From the NCBI GenBank assembly GCA_038133505.1, contig JAYPTI010000149.1:1-7580 (forward strand): a stretch of DNA of 7,580 nt, in the 5' to 3' direction. Each line of letters begins with the position of its first letter. Position 1 is the first letter of the stretch. The notes under the pieces were generated by a model. That model searched no databases and had not been told where the DNA came from. It worked only from the letters and a program-made list of their open reading frames with translations. The translations under genes and the position numbers were made by a program. Positions 1-6,123 of this stretch are shown one piece after another. Source of the DNA: JAYQUR01 sp038133505 (GTDB lineage Bacteria > Pseudomonadota > Alphaproteobacteria > MPNO01 > UBA830).

Positions 1-926
1 GTCTTGGGCGTCTTGTACCCCTCCGCCTTCCGCTCCTTCATGTAGGCCTTGTAGGTCTCCTTGCGGCCCGGAATGTCGTTTTCCTTGTGGATGTAGGGGC
101 AGACGTCGACGCAGATGTGGCAGTACTCCGGCCGGAAGCGCGAGATCGGGTAGCACTTATCGATATCGGTCAGCCAGCGCTTCTGGCCGTCGGTGACGAT
201 GTAGTCGTTCGAATCCTCGGGGATCGCGTCGCCGGGGCAGTTGTTGGCGCACAGGTTGCAGGTCAAGCAGTAGTCCTGCACCCCGAACGAAATCGGCTCA
301 TCGTAGGCGACCGGCAGGTCGGTCGTCACGATGGCGGGACGGAAGTTGGCGCCGAGGTCGGGGTTGATCAGGCTGCCGTGCTTGCCGAGCTCGCCGAAAC
401 CGACCTGCCACATCACCGGGATCGCCTGGACCTGGACCGAGCCGTTGTGATGCGCGAGCGCCGGGTAGCCCAGCTCCTCGCGGATATAGCGAGCGAGCTC
501 GGTCGCGATCCGTGCGCATTCGACATAGGTGGTCATCGCTTCGTGATCGACCGCCTGCGGCCCCTCGATCGATTTCGAATAGTCCTCGTGGCAGATGACG
601 CAGATGACGTTCCGGTGCGGAATGTCGACGCCGTAATCGATGTATTCGGGCTTCAGCGCCGTCATGCCGACGCGGTCGCCGCCGAGACCCAGGGCGAACT
701 CCTTGATCCGCTGCGCCATCGCGGCGGGATCGTCCACCTCGACGCGCTCGGGGTTCACCGGCCCGTCGCGGAGCGGCGTTATGTCGTTCCACGCCTTCAT
801 GCAGGAGTCCCGGACCGGATGGCTCCGCCGCCACAGCATCACCCCGTCCGCCGCGCCGCGCCGCAGCGCTTCGACCATCAGGGCGTCCTTCGGGCCCTGA
901 TGGCGCATCCAGCTCGTTCCGATCAT
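1..926 (-). CDS. Reductive-dehalogenase-like corrinoid/iron-sulfur protein (3' end cut off by window edge)
   Basis: The leftward frame is open for 308 codons from an ATG at 926-924 and leaves the window without a stop, so the C-terminus is missing. The start follows a good ribosome binding site (GGGAG, seven bases upstream). Two Fe-S motifs are visible: CxxCxxCxxxCP at C220, C223, C226 and C230, and a spaced set at C258, C269, C272 and C276. Before them lies the segment GFGELGKHGSLINPDLG (about residues 176-192), followed by TTDLPV. This is the GELGR...TDLPL signature of reductive dehalogenases and, less closely, of epoxyqueuosine reductase QueG, both cobalamin-dependent. The N-terminus has no twin-arginine signal or membrane segment, so the protein should be cytoplasmic, unlike respiratory PceA-type enzymes. 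The cut prevents me from seeing whether a fused reductase domain follows, as in catabolic RdhA enzymes. It is divergent from the ring-degradation operon. Family membership is fairly secure; the substrate and whether it dehalogenates are unknown. Confidence 0.78.
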   Translation of the reverse strand, partial: MIGTSWMRHQGPKDALMVEALRRGAADGVMLWRRSHPVRDSCMKAWNDITPLRDGPVNPERVEVDDPAAMAQRIKEFALGLGGDRVGMTALKPEYIDYGVDIPHRNVICVICHEDYSKSIEGPQAVDHEAMTTYVECARIATELARYIREELGYPALAHHNGSVQVQAIPVMWQVGFGELGKHGSLINPDLGANFRPAIVTTDLPVAYDEPISFGVQDYCLTCNLCANNCPGDAIPEDSNDYIVTDGQKRWLTDIDKCYPISRFRPEYCHICVDVCPYIHKENDIPGRKETYKAYMKERKAEGYKTPK

Positions 927-933
927 GCCGGTT

Positions 934-938
934 CTCCC
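934..938 (-). promoter_or_regulatory. Ribosome binding site of the reductive-dehalogenase-like gene
   Basis: Read leftward, GGGAG lies in the purine run AGAGGGAGAA and ends seven bases before the ATG at 926-924. It fixes the start of the leftward gene. The next upstream ATG (945-943) is out of frame with it. Confidence 0.6.
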
Positions 939-941
939 TCT

Positions 942-968
942 GCATGGGATGGTTGCAAAGCCCCATGC
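942..968. promoter_or_regulatory. Inverted repeat in the divergent promoter region, candidate operator
   Basis: GCATGGG (942-948) and CCCATGC (962-968) are perfect 7-bp inverted arms around a 13-base spacer. The spacer contains the palindrome TTGCAA (953-958), centred within half a base of the arms. The element lies directly upstream of the leftward gene's ribosome binding site, in the only intergenic region between the two transcription units. It could be a repressor operator (known bad/ali-type and fatty-acid-type genes are controlled by MarR, TetR or GntR regulators) or, in the leftward transcript, a leader hairpin. No U-run follows, so it is not an intrinsic terminator. No regulator gene is in the window to pair with it. 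Confidence 0.42.
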
Positions 969-969
969 G

Positions 970-1016
970 CGAGGCAAGGTTTTCCAGCCCCGCATTCCGC
1001 TTTAGGATCGAGGCAA
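970..1016. repeat. Direct repeat CGAGGCAA flanking the candidate operon promoter
   Basis: CGAGGCAA occurs at 970-977 and again at 1009-1016, 39 bases apart start to start. The two copies bracket the best candidate -35/-10 pair for the rightward operon. Eight-base repeats can arise by chance in GC-rich DNA; position is the only support for a regulatory role. Confidence 0.3.
980..1008 (+). promoter_or_regulatory. Weak sigma70-like promoter candidate for the ring-degradation operon
   Basis: TTTTCC (980-985) and TAGGAT (1003-1008) are separated by 17 bases. They match the -35 and -10 consensus at three and four of six positions. A transcript would begin near 1015, giving a leader of roughly 24 bases before the GTG at 1039. 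The match is poor, but it is the best spaced pair I find in the 112-bp divergent region. Confidence 0.27.
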
Positions 1017-1025
1017 CAGGGAAAC

Positions 1026-1030
1026 GGGGA
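1026..1030 (+). promoter_or_regulatory. Ribosome binding site supporting the GTG start at 1039
   Basis: GGGGA sits eight bases before the GTG at 1039. It supports this GTG over later in-frame ATG codons (Met27, Met32), which would remove the first strand of the crotonase fold. Confidence 0.5.
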
Positions 1031-1038
1031 AGCACGCG

Positions 1039-1818
1039 GTGAGCTACAACACGATCCTCTACGAAGAAGACGGACCCGTCGGCACGATCACGCTGAACCG
1101 GCCGGACGACGGCACCATGTTCACCGAGGAGATGTGTCACGAAATCCGCGACTGCATCAACGACATCCGCCGCGAGACGCGCACCCGCGTCATCGTGCTG
1201 ACCGGCGCGGGCGACCGTTTCTTCTGCATCGGCGGGCGTAAGGACGGAATGGAGGAGACCAAGCTCTATGCCGGCGTTCTGCCGACGCTCGAGATGTACG
1301 AGGCGATCGACAAGCTGCAGAAACCGGTGATCGCCAGCGTCAACGGCTTCGCGGTCGGCGGCGGCAACGTCCTGCAGATGGTCTGCGATCTCACCATCGC
1401 CAAGGAAAGCGCGGTCTTCCGGCAGGTCGGCCCGATGATGGGCTCGTTCGACGCGGGCTACGGCACCTGGTACCTCGAAGACCTCGTGGGCAAGAAAAAG
1501 GCGAAGGAGATGTGGTACTGCAACATCAAGATCTCCGCCGCCGAAGCCCTCGAGATGGGCCTGATCAACCGCATGGTCCCGGACGCCGAGCTCGCCGAGG
1601 CGACCCGCGCCTTCGCGCTTGAGGTCGCCGACCGCGGCGCGTTCGCGCTCGCCTCGATCAAGGGCGCGTTCAACGCGCGCCACGGCGGCGTCGGCGGCCT
1701 CGCGCGCATGGCGCACGACCTGCTGCTGCGCGACTATCTCGACAGCGAGGAATCGAAGGAACTGAGCAAGGCTTTCGGCGAACGGCGCGCGCCGGATTCG
1801 GACAAGTTCGGACACTGA
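1039..1818 (+). CDS. badI: BadI-like 2-oxocyclohexanecarboxyl-CoA hydrolase (ring-opening crotonase)
   Basis: This 259-residue protein with a GTG start belongs to the crotonase superfamily. The family enzyme hydrolyses the ring C-C bond of 2-oxocyclohexane-1-carboxyl-CoA, giving pimeloyl-CoA. The oxyanion-hole segment is VNGFAVGGGN (101-110). The two glutamates of enoyl-CoA hydratases are absent: V111 replaces the first, and the second region reads GPMMGSFDAGYG (131-142), the loop typical of BadI and MenB, with S136 and D138 at catalytic positions. The following GKKKAKEMWY (151-160) is also characteristic of that branch. Length matches BadI (about 260). MenB (naphthoate synthase) is the close alternative, but the neighbours are a CoA ligase, hydratase and dehydrogenases, with no menaquinone genes. 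One oddity is that the C-terminal catalytic tyrosine expected of this branch appears one residue out of register (Y233, then L234). It is the first gene of the rightward operon and ends two bases before the ligase start. Confidence 0.8.
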   Translation: MSYNTILYEEDGPVGTITLNRPDDGTMFTEEMCHEIRDCINDIRRETRTRVIVLTGAGDRFFCIGGRKDGMEETKLYAGVLPTLEMYEAIDKLQKPVIASVNGFAVGGGNVLQMVCDLTIAKESAVFRQVGPMMGSFDAGYGTWYLEDLVGKKKAKEMWYCNIKISAAEALEMGLINRMVPDAELAEATRAFALEVADRGAFALASIKGAFNARHGGVGGLARMAHDLLLRDYLDSEESKELSKAFGERRAPDSDKFGH

Positions 1819-1820
1819 GC

Positions 1821-3443
1821 ATGCGTCCGTTCCTCACGCTTCACGATCCCGCCCGCGCGCGGGAATATTACGACAAGGGGCTGTGGACCGACGATACGTT
1901 CTACAGCCTGATGGCCGGGCACGCCTCGGCGCGGCCGGACGACATTGCCTACCGCGACGGCAAAAACACGCTGACATGGCGGGAGCTTTCCGCCCGCGTC
2001 GAAACCTTTGCCGCCGCGCTGGAGAAAAAGGGCCTCGTGCCCGGCGACCGCGTCTCGGTCTGGATGTCGAACCGGATCGAGCCGGTGATCGCGTTCCTCG
2101 CCTGCTCGCGTGGCGGGCACACGATCAACCCGTCGCTCCACAGCACGAACACCTGCGCCGAAGTGGGCGAGCTTCTGCGCCGGCTCGACAGCGCGGTTCT
2201 GATCACGGAGGAAGGCTGGGGCGCCGATCGCGGCGCGGGCAAGCTCGAAGCCGAGATCGAGAAGCTCCCCGGCCTCCACACGGTCTATACGCCGGAGACG
2301 TTCCCGGAGAGCGGTCCGGCGCCGACGCGTCCGCCCGTCCTCGATTCCGACAGCGTCGCCTATCTCGCCTTCACGTCGGGCACGACCGGCGCGCCGAAAT
2401 GCGTGATGCATTCGGACAACACGCTGATGTCGAACGCGCGCGACATGGCGCGCGACTGGAAGCTGGATCATGCGACGCGGATCCTCACCCTCAGCCCGCT
2501 GTCCCATCACATCGCCTGGGTCGCGGTCAGCCAGTGGCTGATCTGCGGCGGCCAGCTGATCATCGACGCGCCGCCCGCGGGCATGAGCCGGCTGGACTGG
2601 ATCGTCGAGACCGGCGCGACCTACGTGATGGGCGTGCCGACGCATGCGATGGACATTCTTTCCGCCCAGCGCGAGGCCGGGCTGGAGCGCATCGGCGACG
2701 TGGAGATCTTCTACATGGCGGGCGCGCCGATCCCACCAGTCGTTTGCGAGGCCTTCATCCGGCTCGGCATCAAGCCTCAGAACATCTACGGCATGACCGA
2801 GAACTCGTCGCACCAGTACACGCACCCGGACGACGACCCCGACGTCTGGATCCACACCTGCGGGCGCGGCGGGCCGGCCTACGAGGTGCTGATCGTCGAC
2901 GCCGAGAACCGCGACCTTCCGGCAGCCCCCGGCGCGACCGGCCAGATCGCCGGCCGCGGCGCGGCGCTGATGCTCGGCTATTTCGGCAACCAGGAAGCGA
3001 CGCAGGACAGCTTCAACCGCGACGGCTGGTTCCTGTCGGGCGATCTCGGCCGCATGGACGAGAACGGCAACCTCCACATCGACGGCCGGCTGAAGGACCT
3101 GATCATCCGGGGCGGCCACAACATCTACCCGTCGCACATCGAAGCGCTGGCGCTTCGCAGCGAGAGGATCGAGAAGGCAGCGGCGTTCCCGGTCCCTGAC
3201 GACCGGCTCGGCGAGAAGGTTTGCCTCGCCGTCATCGGCGACATCGGGCCGGACGACGCGCTCGCGCATCTCGACGCCGAAGGCCTGTCGAAATACGACA
3301 TGCCGGAGTATTTCCTGAACCTCGAGTCCTTTCCGCTGACCGCCAGCGGCAAGATCCTCAAGCGCGAACTGATCGAAATGCACCGGCGCGGCGAGATCGA
3401 CCCGCTGTCGATCCGCTTCCAGGCGAACAAGGAGGCCGTGTGA
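1821..3443 (+). CDS. AMP-forming acyl-CoA synthetase (cyclohexanecarboxylate-CoA ligase-like)
   Basis: A complete 540-residue member of the adenylate-forming (ANL) superfamily; it activates a carboxylic acid with ATP and CoA via an acyl-adenylate. All core motifs are present: the P-loop TSGTTGAPK (185-193), YGMTE (323-327), SGD with the ribose-binding D408 (406-408), the hinge region GRLKDLIIRGGHNIYP (422-437), and PLTASGKILK with the catalytic K511 (505-514). No signal peptide or membrane helix is seen, so it is cytosolic. The P-loop is followed by Cys rather than the usual Gly. Start at ATG 1821, two bases after the badI-like stop and without a clear Shine-Dalgarno, suggests translational coupling. 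In the R. palustris pathway this step is AliA. Context favours an alicyclic acid, but medium-chain or aryl acids cannot be excluded from sequence alone. Confidence 0.86.
   Translation: MRPFLTLHDPARAREYYDKGLWTDDTFYSLMAGHASARPDDIAYRDGKNTLTWRELSARVETFAAALEKKGLVPGDRVSVWMSNRIEPVIAFLACSRGGHTINPSLHSTNTCAEVGELLRRLDSAVLITEEGWGADRGAGKLEAEIEKLPGLHTVYTPETFPESGPAPTRPPVLDSDSVAYLAFTSGTTGAPKCVMHSDNTLMSNARDMARDWKLDHATRILTLSPLSHHIAWVAVSQWLICGGQLIIDAPPAGMSRLDWIVETGATYVMGVPTHAMDILSAQREAGLERIGDVEIFYMAGAPIPPVVCEAFIRLGIKPQNIYGMTENSSHQYTHPDDDPDVWIHTCGRGGPAYEVLIVDAENRDLPAAPGATGQIAGRGAALMLGYFGNQEATQDSFNRDGWFLSGDLGRMDENGNLHIDGRLKDLIIRGGHNIYPSHIEALALRSERIEKAAAFPVPDDRLGEKVCLAVIGDIGPDDALAHLDAEGLSKYDMPEYFLNLESFPLTASGKILKRELIEMHRRGEIDPLSIRFQANKEAV
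3429..3435 (+). promoter_or_regulatory. Strong Shine-Dalgarno of the enoyl-CoA hydratase gene
   Basis: AAGGAGG, a full match to the anti-Shine-Dalgarno, lies inside the end of the ligase gene and seven bases before the ATG at 3443. It is the strongest ribosome binding site in the operon. It decides the hydratase start, although the frame stays open upstream to an ATG at 3221. Confidence 0.75.
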
Positions 3444-4210
3444 TGGCCGTCGAACTGACCCGCCGCGGCGACGCCGCCGTGATGATCCTCAACCGGCCGG
3501 AAGCGCTCAATGCGCTCTCCTTCGATATCCTGCGCGAGATCGGCCGGACCTTCGACGAGGTCGCGGCGTCCGATGCGCGCGTCCTCGTCGTCACCGGCGC
3601 GGGCGACAAGGCGTTCTGCGCCGGCGCCGACATCAAGGAGCTGCGCGACCGCACGCTGATCGAACAGCAGCGCGGTGCCGAGCTCGGCCAGTCGGTCTTC
3701 GCCAAGCTGGATACTCTGCCGATCCCGTCGGTCGCCGTCGTCAACGGCTACGCCTTCGGCGGCGGGCTGGAACTCGCGCTCGCCTGCACGTTCCGCCTGG
3801 CCACGGCCAACGCCAAAATGGGCCTGCCGGAAGTGAAACTCGGCCTCATCCCGGGCTACGGCGGCACCCAGCGGCTGCCGCGCGTCGTCGGCGAGGCGCG
3901 CGCGCTGGAGATCGTCATGACCGGACGGACGGTAGATGCCGCAGAAGCCGAGCGCATCGGGCTCGTCTCGCGCATCGTCGACGGTGATCCCGTCGACGCA
4001 GGGATCGAATTCGCGTCCGCGTTCGCCGGCTACAGCCTGCCGGTCCTCGAATTCGCGCGCCGCGCGATCTCCCGCGCGCTGGATACGCCGCTGCCTGAGG
4101 GTCTCAAGATCGAGGCCGATCTCTCCACCCTCGCCTATCAGCTGAAAGACTCGGCCGAAGGGATGGCGGCGTTCGAGGAAAAGCGCAAACCGGAATTCAA
4201 GGATGGCTGA
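3443..4210 (+). CDS. Enoyl-CoA hydratase (BadK-like crotonase)
   Basis: This is a 255-residue crotonase with both catalytic glutamates of a true hydratase: E110 in GGGLELAL (106-113) and E130 in GLPEVKLGLIPGYGGTQRL (127-145). The acyl-CoA contact motif AFCAGADIKEL (57-67) is also intact. It adds water across the 2,3-double bond of an enoyl-CoA. In the Ali/Bad route this converts cyclohex-1-ene-carboxyl-CoA to the 2-hydroxy thioester (BadK); it may also serve beta-oxidation of the opened chain. The start overlaps the ligase stop by one base (TGATG) and has a strong ribosome binding site. The upstream in-frame ATG at 3221 is rejected because the extra 74 codons overlap conserved ligase sequence. 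It differs clearly from the ring-opening crotonase earlier in the operon, so the two are not a recent duplication. Confidence 0.88.
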   Translation: MAVELTRRGDAAVMILNRPEALNALSFDILREIGRTFDEVAASDARVLVVTGAGDKAFCAGADIKELRDRTLIEQQRGAELGQSVFAKLDTLPIPSVAVVNGYAFGGGLELALACTFRLATANAKMGLPEVKLGLIPGYGGTQRLPRVVGEARALEIVMTGRTVDAAEAERIGLVSRIVDGDPVDAGIEFASAFAGYSLPVLEFARRAISRALDTPLPEGLKIEADLSTLAYQLKDSAEGMAAFEEKRKPEFKDG

Positions 4211-4919
4211 CGGCATGGCAACGGGACAGGTGATCGTCACCGGCGGCAGCCGGGGCATCGGCAAGGCCATCGCGACCGCGCTCGACGGCGCGGGCTACGA
4301 CGTCGTGTCGGTCTCGCGCTCGGGCGACACGCCGGCGGGGCGCGGCATCGCCTGCGACCTGACCGACGAAGCGGCACTCAAGGCCGCGTTCGCCGAGATC
4401 GGCGCGGCCGGGCCGGTCGCCGGGCTGGTCAACAATGCGGGGTTTCACATCACGGCGAAAAGCGCCTCGCTCGCGACCGAAGACTACGAAAAGGTCATGG
4501 CGCTGAATGCCACCGCCGTCATGCTGGCGTCGCGCGAGGCCTACCCGATGCTGTGCGAGACGCGCGGCACGATCGTCAATATCGGCTCGTTCTTCGACAA
4601 GATGGGCGTGCCCGACAATCTCGCCTATTGCGCGTCGAAGGCGGCCGTCGGCGCGATCACGCGGTGCCTGGCCGTCGAGTGGGCGAAGGACGGCATCCGC
4701 GTGATGAACGTCGCGCCGGGCTATATCGCGACCGACCTCAACAGCGATTATCTCGCCCGCGACAAGGTGAAGACGTGGCTGGCGGGCCGCATTCCGACCG
4801 GCGGGCCCGGCACGCCGGAAGACGTGGCGAAACTCGTCACGAGCCTTATGACGGGCGCGATTCCCTATCTGACGGGCGAGACGATATACATCGACGGTGG
4901 CCAGGGGATGAACCACTAG
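4203..4919 (+). CDS. Short-chain dehydrogenase/reductase (BadH-like hydroxyacyl-CoA dehydrogenase)
   Basis: A complete 238-residue classical SDR. The nucleotide-binding motif TGGSRGIG is at 13-20, NNAG at 77-80, and the catalytic tetrad is N102, S129, Y142 and K146 (YxxxK as YCASK). The C-terminal LTGETIYIDGG is typical. In an Ali/Bad-type pathway this enzyme would oxidise 2-hydroxycyclohexanecarboxyl-CoA to the 2-oxo thioester, the substrate of the ring hydrolase. After the second strand the sequence is VSVSRSGD, with Arg39 and no acidic residue, which in SDRs usually favours NADP(H); BadH is described as NAD-linked, so a FabG-like reductive role remains possible. The ATG at 4203 overlaps the hydratase by eight bases. 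An in-frame ATG at 4215 gives four fewer residues and has AAGGA at a more workable distance, so it may be the real start. Confidence 0.84.
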   Translation: MADGMATGQVIVTGGSRGIGKAIATALDGAGYDVVSVSRSGDTPAGRGIACDLTDEAALKAAFAEIGAAGPVAGLVNNAGFHITAKSASLATEDYEKVMALNATAVMLASREAYPMLCETRGTIVNIGSFFDKMGVPDNLAYCASKAAVGAITRCLAVEWAKDGIRVMNVAPGYIATDLNSDYLARDKVKTWLAGRIPTGGPGTPEDVAKLVTSLMTGAIPYLTGETIYIDGGQGMNH

Positions 4920-4931
4920 AATGAAACACGG

Positions 4932-6098
4932 ATGACGATTCTCGATCAGATTGCCCGGCGCCGCGTCTGGGCGGAGGACGAACGGCTCGTCCTCGACCAG
5001 GTGCAGCGCGTCGCCGACGACATCATCGCGCCGAACGCGGAGAGGTACGACCGCTCCGGCGAGTTCCCGTGGGACAGCGTCAACGCGCTCAACGAGCTGG
5101 GCCTCAACGCGATCTTCGTGCCCGAGGCCTACGGCGGCGCGCCGATGCGCTATTCGCTCTATCTCGAATGCGTTTCCATTATTTCCGAGGCCTGCGCATC
5201 GACCGGCATCATCTACGCGACGAACTATCACGCGATGGGCCCCGTCATCGACCACGCGAACGAGGAACAGAAGACGCGCCTGCTGCCGCGCATCGCCGAG
5301 GGCGGGCTCGCCTCGCTCGCCATCACCGAACCGTCGTCCGGCTCCGACGCGACCGGCATGAAGACGCGCTTCACGCCCGACGGCGCAGACATCGTCATCG
5401 ACGGCGGCAAGACGTTCATCACAAGCGGCGACGAGGCAGACCTCATCCTGCTGTTCGGCAAGTGGTCGAAGATTGACGACGCGCGCGCCTCGATCAGCGC
5501 CGTCGTGCTGGAAAAGGGCGCGCCCGGCTTCCACGTGCTCCGCAAGGAAGAGAAGATGGGCCACCGCGCCTCGTCGACCGCGACGCTGTCGTTCGAGGAC
5601 TGCCGCATTCCGCGCGCCAACCTGATGGGCGAGCCCGGCTCGGGGCTCGCGCTGCTGCTCGCCTCGCTCAACAAGTCGCGCCCGTCGGTCGCCGCACACG
5701 CCCGCGGCATCGCGCGCGCCGCCTTCAAGGACATGATCGCCTACATGAACGAGCGCGAGCAGTCCGGCCGGCGCATCATCGAGTTCCAGGGCAACCAGTT
5801 CACCGTCGCCGACCTTGCGAGCGACCTCGCGATGCTGGAGACGTGGATCGACTATGTCGGCGGCCTCGTGGAGGACGACGTCGACGACTTCGGGATGGAA
5901 GCCTCGATCTCGAAGATGCGCGCCTCCGACCTCGCCATGCGGATGACGACCGAGGCGGTGCAGATGCACGGCGGCTACGGCTACTGCATGGATTACCGCG
6001 TGGAGCGGCTGATGCGCGACGCCAAGATCACCCAGATCTGGGAGGGCACCAACCAGGTGCACCGCCAGCTGATCGGCCGAAGCTTCCGCGAGAAATGA
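4932..6098 (+). CDS. Acyl-CoA dehydrogenase (FAD-dependent; AliB-like role proposed)
   Basis: This is a 388-residue acyl-CoA dehydrogenase of standard length, introducing a 2,3-double bond into an acyl-CoA and passing electrons to ETF. The flavin and substrate signature LAITEPSSGSDA is at 129-140, TFITSG at 161-166, QMHGGYGY at 344-351 and ITQIWEGTNQ at 366-375. E371 is in the usual catalytic-base position of short/medium-chain enzymes, not the Asp reported for some cyclohexenecarboxyl-CoA dehydrogenases. In this operon it probably makes the cyclic enoyl-CoA for the hydratase, but it could instead act on the opened dicarboxyl-CoA. It begins 12 bases after the SDR stop, in the same frame as the SDR, with no good Shine-Dalgarno. 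A five-codon reading frame (ATG 4921, stop 4933-4935) overlaps its ATG and could couple translation. Confidence 0.9.
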   Translation: MTILDQIARRRVWAEDERLVLDQVQRVADDIIAPNAERYDRSGEFPWDSVNALNELGLNAIFVPEAYGGAPMRYSLYLECVSIISEACASTGIIYATNYHAMGPVIDHANEEQKTRLLPRIAEGGLASLAITEPSSGSDATGMKTRFTPDGADIVIDGGKTFITSGDEADLILLFGKWSKIDDARASISAVVLEKGAPGFHVLRKEEKMGHRASSTATLSFEDCRIPRANLMGEPGSGLALLLASLNKSRPSVAAHARGIARAAFKDMIAYMNEREQSGRRIIEFQGNQFTVADLASDLAMLETWIDYVGGLVEDDVDDFGMEASISKMRASDLAMRMTTEAVQMHGGYGYCMDYRVERLMRDAKITQIWEGTNQVHRQLIGRSFREK

Positions 6099-6123
6099 AA
6101 TAGGGAGCTTTCGCGAGAAATGA
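6081..6123 (+). repeat. 18-bp tandem near-duplicate at the junction of two genes
   Basis: AGCTTCCGCGAGAAATGA (6081-6098) recurs as AGCTTTCGCGAGAAATGA (6106-6123), with one mismatch and seven bases (AATAGGG) between. The first copy holds the acyl-CoA dehydrogenase stop; the second holds the next gene's ATG. Each ends in ATGA, so an ancestral overlapping stop/start appears to have been copied and the genes separated by 21 bases. The insert and start of copy two supply AGGGAG, twelve bases before the ATG. Confidence 0.8.

Noticed and set aside
942..968. Intrinsic terminator
   Set aside because: The stem is short with a 13-base loop, no U-run follows on either strand, and it lies between divergent gene starts rather than after a gene.
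87..1241. Rightward frame (384 codons) over the reductive-dehalogenase-like gene
   Set aside because: It is the complement of a gene with eight positioned Fe-S cysteines, and its end overlaps the badI-like start. No motif is visible.
298..1815. Antisense frame (505 codons) spanning the badI-like gene and the intergenic region
   Set aside because: It crosses the divergent promoter region and overlaps two motif-supported genes, including the reductive-dehalogenase-like gene in another frame. Composition is shadow-like.
1039..1818. MenB (1,4-dihydroxy-2-naphthoyl-CoA synthase)
   Set aside because: The GSFDxGYG loop is shared with MenB, but length and neighbours fit BadI and no menaquinone genes are present. 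The call remains less than certain.
1883..3199. Rightward frame (438 codons) inside the ligase gene
   Set aside because: It is an Arg-rich out-of-frame translation of a motif-complete ligase.
1734..3383. Long antisense frame (549 codons) opposite the CoA ligase
   Set aside because: The ligase on the plus strand has every family motif; the antisense product has biased composition and no domain I recognise.
3221..3442. N-terminal extension of the hydratase to ATG 3221
   Set aside because: The added 74 residues are Arg-rich, overlap conserved ligase C-terminal coding sequence, and are not part of the crotonase fold. AAGGAGG before 3443 marks the true start.
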